64,000 bases of DNA, from positions 5,123,952-5,187,951 of the forward strand of contig NW_020194684.1 of NCBI RefSeq assembly GCF_002865645.1, in the 5' to 3' direction. The notes beneath the pieces are model-generated. The model made no database searches, was not told the DNA's origin, and was given only the letters and a program-made list of their open reading frames with translations. The stretch comes from Hyaloscypha bicolor E (lineage: Eukaryota > Ascomycota > Leotiomycetes > Helotiales > Hyaloscyphaceae). A program made the translations under genes and the position numbers. The stretch's first letter is position 1. Each line of letters starts with the position of its first letter. Positions 49,701-58,053 of the stretch are shown here, one piece after another.

Positions 49701-51992
49701 GACTCTCATCCTCATGAATCGCACCGATCTCAAGGCGAGAAGGCAACACACCCCGACAAAGCACCTCTTACAAGTCGAGACATCTTCCCCTCTTACAAAT
49801 CGACTGAAGAGATTTCTGGAAAGCATCATGGTCGTGATGAAGGGACGAACCGAGCCTACCTCCCATCTCAACATAGCACGGAGGAGAGGCACACGGATCT
49901 TCACAGAGTTCCTACCATCCATGAAAGCCGAAAACCAAGAGAAGACAGTCTAGTTAAGCAACGCCTGCAGCGATTTGAGTCTCCAGACCTCCAACATCCT
50001 ATCAAACCTAAAGAAGACAAATACTCAGAACTTGCAACGTCCCAAAGGCCTAAAGCTGAGCGACCTAAAGGAATGAGTGAGGTGGAAGCAGGTGCGGCAA
50101 TTGCAGGCGCATCTCTTGGTTTTGCAGCAGCGAGAAAACTAAGTCAAGAACAACGGCCGTCTAGCGCCCAAAGTCAGAGATCATCATCAAACATCAACCG
50201 GTTGCGAACTCCAGACCCTAAACGACCTGACAGTGTCGCCAGCAATCGCTCGGGCACACCTCCCCTCCGCCGTAGCGATCGGAAGCTAAGCGGGGATTTG
50301 AGGTCGCTCAGCCAACGGAGCAAGCCGGATCTCGCTAAAGAAGCTGAGCTAGCCGCCCTCGCATCTTCAACTTCAGTGCACACAGCAAACCCAACAGCCA
50401 ACGAGGGCCGTGTCCGGGCCAAGGACATGGCGACAGATGTCTATGTGCGTTTCTTGAGCTTCGATGATAGGTGCGATGCTAACAGTAAATAGGATGGCTT
50501 TGGTGAGGGCCGCATGGGCTCGCCGCGATCACCGACACGACCCCACAGCATGCGCCGACGACAAAGCATGCAGGTCCTCGACCTCGAATCCAAAGTCGAA
50601 CAACTAGCTGCCGAAAATCGCTTGCTCGCAGAAGCAAAATCCCAAGCTGAACGTACATTGGCGTCCACTTCGCATGCCTCCTCATCCTTGATCGAAAAGG
50701 ATGCCGAAATCGACAGCCTCAAACGAACACTCGACTGGCTGCAAAACGAAGTAACGAGGCTTACACAAGTAAATGATGGCCTAAACAGTGCGCATGTTGA
50801 GCTGGGACGGCAACATAATGAACGGTATGGCACGCTCGAATCCCAACATGTTCAGAGCACGCGCGAGCTGCAGGAGGTCCGCGACGCACATGACAGCTTG
50901 TCAGCGGGTATGGAAGCGATCGTGAGGAACGAAGTACAAAGCGCTGTACATGATAAGGATCGTGAGATAGCTCAGTTGCGTGCTGAACTCGATGCAGCGA
51001 AAGAACGAATCAGAGAGATGCAACGTCAAATACTCGCATCGAAAGCGAACGAGATCGATTTCCTAACTGTTAGGGATGAGGATTACTTCGACAACGCTTG
51101 CCAGTCGCTCTGCCAGCACGTACAGCAATGGGTACTGCGGTTCTCGAAGTTTTCTGACATGAGAGCTTGCAGACTCTCAAGCGAGATCAACAATGACAAG
51201 ACCATTGATCGACTCGACAATGCTATTTTGGATGGTTCGGACGTGGACCACTATCTAGCAGACAGGATCAAGCGCCGAGATGTGTTCATGTCGATGACAA
51301 TGAACATGGTGTGGGAATTCATCTTCACACGATACCTCTTTGGCATGGACAGAGAACAACGACAGAAGCTTAAATCGTTAGAAAAGACGTTGTCTGAAGT
51401 TGGACCTGCCGCCGCAGTTCACCACTGGCGTGCAACCACGCTCACGTTATTGTCGAAACGTGATGCATTCATCCAGCAACGAGAGACAGACACCCAGGCC
51501 GTTGTGCACGCAATCATCGAGACATTATCGGAGATTCTACCTCCGCCAAGCAATCTGGAGACTCAGATTGAAGAACAATTGACAAGGGTGATGAAAGAGG
51601 CAGTCGATCTTTCGATCGAGATGCGAACTCAGCGTGCGGAGTATATGATGCTCCCGCCTCTGCTTCCCGAGTACGACGCAAATGGAGACCTCGCAAGCAA
51701 GGTGTCGTTCAATGCAGCATTGATGAACGAACGCAGTGGGGACACGGTCTCTAACGAAGAATTGGAGAAACAAAAGGCCGTCGTCAGAGTTGTCTTGTTC
51801 CCGTTGGTCGTCAAGAAGGGCAACGACAAGGGAGAAGGTGATGAGGAGATTGTTGTCTGCCCTGCACAGGTTCTCGTGGCCAAGCCCAAGAAGTCAGTGA
51901 GGGTCTTCAGTCAGGGAAGCACGCAGGGACATTCAAGGGTTTCATTGCAGAGTACCATGCCTGCCGATTATGGAGAAGGGAGCGTCATTTAG
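34785..51992 (+). CDS. lah: Leashin (LAH), giant Woronin-body tether / 'involucrin repeat protein'
   Basis: Predicted 5,719-residue protein from two exons, 34785-50444 (15.66 kb) and 50493-51992, joined by a 48-nt phase-0 intron. Length and layout match Aspergillus Leashin (about 5.7 kDa x 1000-residue class), which tethers Woronin bodies to the septal pore. The N-terminal ~1,000 residues are basic, with polySer at 45-60, blocks of Arg/Glu/Asp (RREKRREKDD type) and FFGLFG[RS]K motifs near 265 and 1405. The middle (about 1100-4600) is disordered and repetitive: some thirty Lys-rich modules such as [FW]xxxKKSKKDKK, tandem repeats, and eight Ala/Gly-rich hydrophobic stretches. The C terminus, mostly exon 2, is a coiled coil (LDLESKVEQLAAENRLLAEA) plus a folded domain of about 300 residues (FDNACQSLCQHVQQWVLRFS). 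In Neurospora the locus yields separate LAH-1 and LAH-2 products. Orthology rests on size, architecture and composition, not on alignment. Confidence 0.8.
41271..41946 (+). repeat. Intragenic tandem repeat, 111-bp unit (37 residues), ~5 copies
   Basis: Units start at 41271, 41382, 41493 and 41604, exactly 111 bp apart. A fifth starts at 41781, where the unit is stretched to 177 bp by a KSKKDKKRGKRKS module. Each unit encodes a version of ESxxQTTEE[LF]PQEPTR followed by LLEDTxIAADNEPLEE. High identity between units at the DNA level indicates recent expansion. It lies in the disordered middle of Leashin, residues about 2163-2388. Confidence 0.92.
43470..44480 (+). repeat. Diverged repeats encoding LARQLK-EF amphipathic helices
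   Basis: Five related segments in Leashin residues about 2895-3230 combine an amphipathic helix (DQLSLAKRLQEEF, DKLELARQFKADS, DQLSLARQLQAEF, EQLELARQLKEEF, EQLKLARQLKEEF) with an immediately following Lys-rich GSGSKKSKKDKK module and often STSQTP...PRDDYF. The helix is the only regularly repeated hydrophobic element in this part of the protein. Confidence 0.8.
47361..47700 (+). repeat. Intragenic tandem repeat, ~81-bp unit (27 residues), 4 copies
   Basis: Units start near 47361, 47442, 47522 and 47622. Each encodes EEISSxEHESSFTEEPLPP then xLESAEPT; unit 3 lacks one codon, and a short EEIAEPT duplication precedes unit 4. Near-identical at the DNA level. In Leashin residues about 4193-4305. 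Confidence 0.9.
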
Positions 51993-54250
51993 AAGGTTGA
52001 TATCCTTTGGGCGAGATTCACCGGCGTTTTCTGCTTTAAGCAATCATGATGACTTGTAGGAATTGTTGTATTTTGTATACTTCTCTTTAGGTTTTCAAAA
52101 GTAGGTAGATAATTCTTTTCAGAGTGTTTTCATGCAATCTTGCGAGGTGCTGAATGTGACCATGAAGATCAACAAATTGGAGCAGCCAGTCATCGTACTG
52201 GGCAGAAGTCTCTCTTCTCAATGGAACGTACGTCGAAATACCGCACGTGACAAGTCCATCGAGTGGGTCTTCCCGAGGATCGGCCGCTTGCGTGACCCCT
52301 GCGGGGCTGAAAGCCACCTAAGCTGCCGAGACGAAGCTTGACAAACAGTCAAACGTATGACAAAAGGCCTCTCATAGGCCGCTTCCAACGTCTGATAAGG
52401 CTATACCCAATGAAGCGATTTGTGCTCCTTGTTATCTTCAACATCTCGGAACACTTTTTACACTTTTGTTAGAGCTCACATCAGAGCCCGCGCCGAGCAA
52501 AAACTACGTCATGGACTCCATGGTCACTGACTTGTGAGGCCAGTTGACAGCTGAGAGAGGCAAGAGCGCGAGGACTGGGGAACGAGCTGCCTCTTGGAGG
52601 GCTTAGGTGAAAATTTAGTCGTGCTTGTGAGTAAGGGAGGGGGAAAGTGTAAAAATGCCTCAATGTTGGGAATTGATGCCTGAGAAAAGTTTTTCGCTTC
52701 TCTCTGCCAGACACGGGTTTTGGGGGTACTTGAGACGGATGCGGGGGGCAGGGTTTATTAGAGAGGAAGTGAAAGCATCGTGATGGCACGCCGATCCGGC
52801 TGGTACTTGAATACATCATATTCCCCATCTCTGCATCTGATCGGCAGAAATATCTAGGCCGCATAGCTGCATTCGAGAATAGGGAAGAAAGTTACAAGCG
52901 AAGGCGAAGACCAAGTCTTTAGGGGACAGCCACAAAGTCAAAACCTCCATCTGGGGTTTGGATGTCTACTCCATGATGCAAAATTTTGACTTGGGGAGGC
53001 AATGGCTGATTTTGATATTGAGGCGGAGAGATCTGATGCTTTTGTCCCGGACTGCATGAGCCATGAAGATGGGCCTTTTCTACCCCACAGTCTCTCAAAA
53101 TCTGTTACCTTATGGGTGCGGATTGGGCTGTTTTCACAGCCCTCGAGTGGACTCACAGAGATTTAAGGTACGTACTGGAAACCCCCTGGCAAGCCTGCCC
53201 CATGCCACACCGCAGCCTCGCATTGCCATGCAAGACAGTCAGCACCCCCTGGACGACGAACATTTTTGCTCCGACCAGGCTGGAAGGGACTTTTCGGTAC
53301 CCAGCGTTGATGATGAAGTCCCTGGGACAGGGGTCGCAGTTCCAGGGCAAGCCAATCGAAGTGGCAGTTTGGTATCAAAGCTCGCGGGTTGTGTCACGAC
53401 ATCCGACCTCACTCCACTTTCTTCGCTGCTGTCGAGACATCGGAGAGGGCCAGCAACCTACGGTACTCGGATGGGCCATGCCATGTTACCCGCTGTCGGA
53501 GTGAGGACTGGGATGCTTGGGACCTCGACTGCCCTCTCAAAGTCGGGGGAAAGGGGGGACACACGAGGCTGGAAACGAGCTCTCGTCCCGATCCCACGCC
53601 AACCCTCGATGCGGACAGGGTCTCTCTTTCCCATATCCGGTGCAGATCTAAGTCCACAGTCTGTGGACCACAGATCTCCCCAGCAGACCACTGAGCAGCC
53701 GCCGTGCTCCCTGCATGGCAAAAAATCTCTGGCAGCTTGCATGGCAAAGCAGTTGCAGCTAGTCGCGTGTTAATGCCACCGTCAGTAGCGTGGGCGTGTT
53801 TCTTTTCGTCTTGGGTATGGTCCATTCGAGGTCACTGCTCTTGGCGTGGCTCCTCTTGGGAGCTGCGTGGGTGGACGAAGCCATTGCTGGGCCGGTGCAA
53901 GTACTAAAGAGCATGAGATCCCCCCGATCCTTCTTCCGCCAGTCCTGTCTAGCTGTACATAGATTCATACTAGCTACTAGCGGATCCAGCTACTCTTCCG
54001 ACCCGAAGAGAGATATTAACGCCTCTTCCCCATATCTTCAGTCCTCTTCCGATTACTTCCTCTTTACTTATACCCGTACCTTCTACTCCTCTTCCCTCCT
54101 CCTCAATTGCCTCTTTTTCGTCGCGGATTTGTTGCTTTCGTCCGGACGTACGACTTCTGGCCGACGTCATTCTCGAGGTTTTGTCCGACCTCGGCTCCAC
54201 TTTAACAACATTCCTGAAGGAGTTCCAATTGAACAGGAAACACCTACAAA
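51993..54250. promoter_or_regulatory. 2.26-kb region upstream of ammonium transporter
   Basis: Holds the Leashin 3' end and the ammonium-transporter promoter and leader. GATA elements occur (TGATAAG near 52393, TTATCT near 52432), as expected for a nitrogen-regulated gene but also common by chance. The GCATGGCAA motif occurs at about 53713 and 53740 and inverted near 53225. The last 250 bases are CT-rich like a long 5' UTR. Overlapping frames of up to 236 codons at 53.06-53.8 kb and one running through the start codon show no domains and are not accepted as genes. Confidence 0.5.
53644..53677. repeat. 34-bp nested palindrome upstream of ammonium transporter
   Basis: Perfect inverted arms GTCCACAG (53652-53659) and CTGTGGAC (53661-53668) around one base, flanked symmetrically by AGATCT at 53644-53649 and 53672-53677. 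It lies about 575 bp before the ATG. It could be a dimeric transcription-factor site; no known consensus is matched. Confidence 0.7.
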
Positions 54251-56075
54251 ATGTCTGCCCCGCAGCCTACGGACGGTACATATTACCCAAGTTACGCTTG
54301 GGTCGGTGCACCGACTGTGTATAATGGAACTGGTGGAGATGGCGGCGATTCCGGTAAGTAATTGACCACCCCCTCCCCTTATACAAATTTGTATGGTTCT
54401 TTAAACTTCGGGGAAATGACCAAAACGCTAACAATTCAATTAATTAGCTGTCGTAAACTTGAATCAGTGGTTCTCTCCCGGAGACCAAGCATATATCATC
54501 GTCTCATCATGCATGGTCCTGTTGATGATTCCTGGACTGGGCTTCCTATACTCGGGGCTTGCGCGGCGAAAGTCTGCACTTTCCATGATCTGGGCGTGTA
54601 TGGCTTCTTTCTCGGTGATCGTGTTCCAGTGGTACTTCTGGGGCTACTCGCTGGCGTTCAGCTCCTCTGCCACCAACGGATTCATTGGGGACTTGAAACA
54701 TTTCGGTCTATTGAACACATTGGGGGTCCCCTCACCTGGATCACCGCTCATCCCTGAGCTCTTGTATTCTTTCTATCAGGTGAGTTGTGGAAGTGCTTCT
54801 CGTACTTCGCAGAACCTAATTTCATACAGCTACAATTCTGTGCCACCACGGCTGCAATTGTCATGGGAGCTGTAGCTGAGCGTGGTCGATTGATCCCAGC
54901 CTTGGTCTTCATATTTTGCTGGGCCACACTCGTATACTGTCCCATCGCATGCTGGGCATGGAACATCAATGGCTGGGGCTTCAAATATGGCGTTCTCGAC
55001 TACGCTGGTGGTGGACCTGTCGAAATCGGATCAGGTCTCTCAGCACTCGCATACTCGATGGTGCTCGGAAAGCGTCAAGAAAAGATGATGCTCAACTTCA
55101 GGCCGCACAATGTGTCCCTCATCACTCTGGGCACGATTCTTCTGTGGTTTGGGTGGCTTGGATTCAATGGCGGTTCAGCGTTCGGTGCTAACCTCCGCGC
55201 TGTCATGGCGTGCTGGAACTCCTGCTTGGCTGCCATGTTCGGATCTATGACTTGGTGCATTCTTGATTACCGCCTTGCGAGGAAGTGGTCCATGGTTGGG
55301 TGGTGCTCCGGATGTATCTCTGGCCTCGTAGCAGCTACTCCCGCCAGCGGTTTCATTACTCCCTGGGCCTCTGTCATTCTCGGCATTGTCACTGGTATAG
55401 TTGCCAACTTTTCGACAAAGAGTGAGTCTCTCCTTCGCCCAAGTTTATTCTCGGAACTAATACTTTATAGTCAAGTTCTGGATCCGCATCGACGACAGCA
55501 TGGACGTGTTCGCTGAGCACGGTATCGCAGGAATGGTCGGGCTCCTCTTCAACGCCTTCTTCGCTGCAGACTACATCATCGGTCTCGACGGCGTCAACAC
55601 AGGCATAATCAATGGCGGCTGGCTGAACCACAACTACAAGCAACTGTACATCCAAGTCGCATACATCGTTGCCGCTACAGCCTATGCATTCGTCATGTCC
55701 GCCGCCCTCGCACTCATCATCAACTTCATCCCAGGCTTGCACCTCCGAGCTTCCGAAGAAGCTGAATTGCTCGGCATGGATGATGATCAACTCGGCGAGT
55801 TTGCTTACGATTATGTTGAAGTTAGAAGAGATTACTTGGCTTGGACTCCTGCGAAGGACGAGCCGTCGAGGACCGAGAGCTGCATCAACCCTCAAGATCG
55901 CCACGGCATTTCTCAGCACAGCGAGATGATCAATGGGCATAGCCCTGTTGGGGAGAATGGGCATGCAAATGGAAACAGTCATACTGGAATCCAGGGTGAT
56001 CGACACGGGATTGCTGCTGAGGATGAAATTAAGGAGAAGAACGGCTTGCCGGGTGCTAATGGTACTGCTAAGTGA
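54251..56075 (+). CDS. Ammonium transporter/permease (Amt/Mep family, Mep1/3-type Glu variant)
   Basis: Plasma-membrane ammonium importer of 543 residues with 11 predicted membrane helices. Exons: 54251-54353, 54448-54779, 54830-55421 and 55471-56075; every joint restores frame. Family motifs: PGLGFLYSGLARRKSALS near residue 60, and FNGGSAFGANLRA near 265. At the first twin-histidine position the motif reads AGGGPVEIGSG (about residue 208), with Glu instead of His, as in yeast Mep1/Mep3 and unlike Mep2. The second histidine is kept in DVFAEHGIAGMVG (about residue 357). The cytosolic tail from about residue 430 begins with the conserved LRASEEAELLGMDD segment and ends in a Gly/Asn/His-rich extension. 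The start ATG follows CCTACAAA. Likely under GATA-factor nitrogen control. Identification is secure; paralogue naming (MeaA versus MepA) is not attempted. Confidence 0.95.
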
Positions 56076-58053
56076 AAAAGCAATGGGTGAATATTGAAGC
56101 GAGATGAGTGTGATGATGGTTTTCTTGTTAGGAGTTGGTGGGAGCGATATCCGGTTTGGAAAAACCTTGACATTCGTCTTGGATCGTGTTATATTATACC
56201 GTCATTGTACTCTCGAGATACACATCTATATCTATGATACATTTATTTCACAATCATAATGATAATCCTTCCTCTTACATTCTTTACTTTCTTCTGTGAC
56301 TTGGGAACCTAATGTTCCGTCTAAAACCAGTCCCCATTGTCGGCTCCCCTTTCCACGGCTCTCGCCAAGGAACTTGAACTCACTTCAGAGGTACCTCGGG
56401 TCACGACCCATCACACTACGACCACCTCTTACACAATGATCCAATCTTTGGCTCCGTCCCATCACCTCGCTTATTCACCGCAAAATCAGCACATCCTTAT
56501 CTCCTGCCAAGGCCGTCATCACAACACCTCTTGCACCTCTTGCACCTCCCGCACGCCTCATGCTATGCAACGACGTCAAAATAACCACCACCCCATCATG
56601 ACGCAACACCTCTGCACCCCGCCGCCTCTCCCGCCCCCAGCACGCCTGCATCACTTCATTCCCCGTCTGTGGAAAACCCAGGGCCGGGAGAACGAAAGTT
56701 GCGTTGTGGCGTTTCCTTATCTCTGCCTCCCCACTCACCCCCTTCGCTAAGGAAAATAAGCGAGGAACAGAACGGGGGGTGACAGATAAGGCTGGGGACA
56801 CAGATCACCTCTTCATAAGAGAGGAGAGGAGAGAAGACTCCGATGCCAAGAATGCCATCATAGGGATTGGCATTTGCATGATGGGACGTGAGGTCAGAGT
56901 AAAGGGGGTGGACACATCGGAGCGAACTCCTGTAAGGTGATCATATGTCGCTGTGCTGTTGCCATAGACGCTTTTACACCTAAAAGTTTAGTAGACAGGG
57001 TGGACATGTGCTTTCACTATAGCAACACCCATCTCCGACATATAGCTGCACGTACAGGAGTTCGCTCCGATGTGTCCACCCCCTTTACATGTACGTCGAG
57101 ATCCGAAGGCATGGATGGGAGGGAGGTGAGCTCCGGGCCAAGGTTTGGCGTTGGTAGCGAGGTACCCTTGATCAGCGGTCCTGAAGGGAAGGGGTGGGTT
57201 TCGTCGTTGTACAGTGAAGGCTGTCGGAGATGGGGTTAGATGAGGGTAGGAAGATGAATTGAAATGTTTTTGACGTTTTGGGGTATGCTAGAGAACGGGT
57301 GTAAAAAAAATTTTTGGGGGGGTTGTGAGGAAGTTTGATTGAGAGAAGTGAGAGAGTGCCGAGAAATGGGTAAGTGCCCACGTGATAGCTTGCTGATGGG
57401 CGGAATTTCTCTGTGGTGCTATTTAACGTCTCCTCTTTTGAGTTGACAGGTATTATCAAAGTTCCATTTTATTGTGTTTGATACAAGCGTTTTGATAGGG
57501 AGCCTTGTGAGAGGTTCAGGAAGTTTTGAAGCTCAACCCTTCAGTGTACCGTGACTTATAGAAACATAGAAGATTCAAATTGCGTTGCTTAAAGTCATAA
57601 TTGTCTATAAAAGAACAAAGGTGGAGCTACTGAAAGACTTGAGAGTACCAGCACTTGAAAGACATTTGAAAGGCGTCTATTGTTTTCGTACCCCGCCAAA
57701 GTGAATAAAGAAATAATGAAGAAATGGGTCTATGTCACTTTGAAATTTCGCTAATGTTCTGGACACTATATTGGCTTTTGAATGTTTCAAGCTCATGAGG
57801 ACAATCAATCAAAACACAGCTCCAGTTCCATCAGTACATTCAAGAGGTGAGGTATCCTTATCGATAACCTCCAGTCAGCCTCGCGGATTAGCCTTGCGGC
57901 GCTAGCCAGCGAACATCACCCCAGTCGCACATGCATCTTGCCTTTCCCCATCAACAACCTAACATCCCCATTCTAGTCTTCTCTCCAAATTCCCATTGGT
58001 AGTACATTGTGCGCCGAACCGTCAATGTCGAGTCCCGCCACGTCAGAAACAAG
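56076..58053. other. 2-kb intergenic region with inverted-repeat element
   Basis: Between the ammonium transporter and the Crt10-like gene. It contains the terminal-inverted-repeat element at 56899-57088 and an A8T5G7 homopolymer run near 57304-57323. No reading frame is convincing. Confidence 0.55.
56899..57088. mobile_element. Candidate MITE / long hairpin, 190 bp with 36-bp perfect terminal inverted repeats
   Basis: Bases 56899-56934 are the exact reverse complement of 57053-57088 (36 of 36). Further, weaker complementarity continues into the 118-bp interior, for example CATATGTCG on the left against CGACATATAG on the right, and GTTGCCATAG against CTATAGCAAC, so the whole segment could fold as one hairpin. 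Each arm starts GTAAAGGGGGTGG; the TA just inside the arm ends would fit a TA target-site duplication of Tc1/mariner-type MITEs, but no duplication is proven. There is no coding capacity. Perfect arms in non-coding DNA suggest recent insertion or selection on structure. Confidence 0.6.

Noticed and set aside
53063..53773. 236-codon plus-strand frame upstream of the ammonium transporter
   Set aside because: GC-rich region open in several frames on both strands; no domain and no conserved motif.
53790..54365. 191-codon frame overlapping the ammonium-transporter start
   Set aside because: Runs through the transporter start codon and into its first intron; best read as 5' UTR.
56345..56430. tRNA-like hairpins (GGGTCGTGACCC, GAGGTACCTC) after the ammonium transporter
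   Set aside because: Hairpins exist but no acceptor or T-stem pairing could be drawn; not a tRNA gene.
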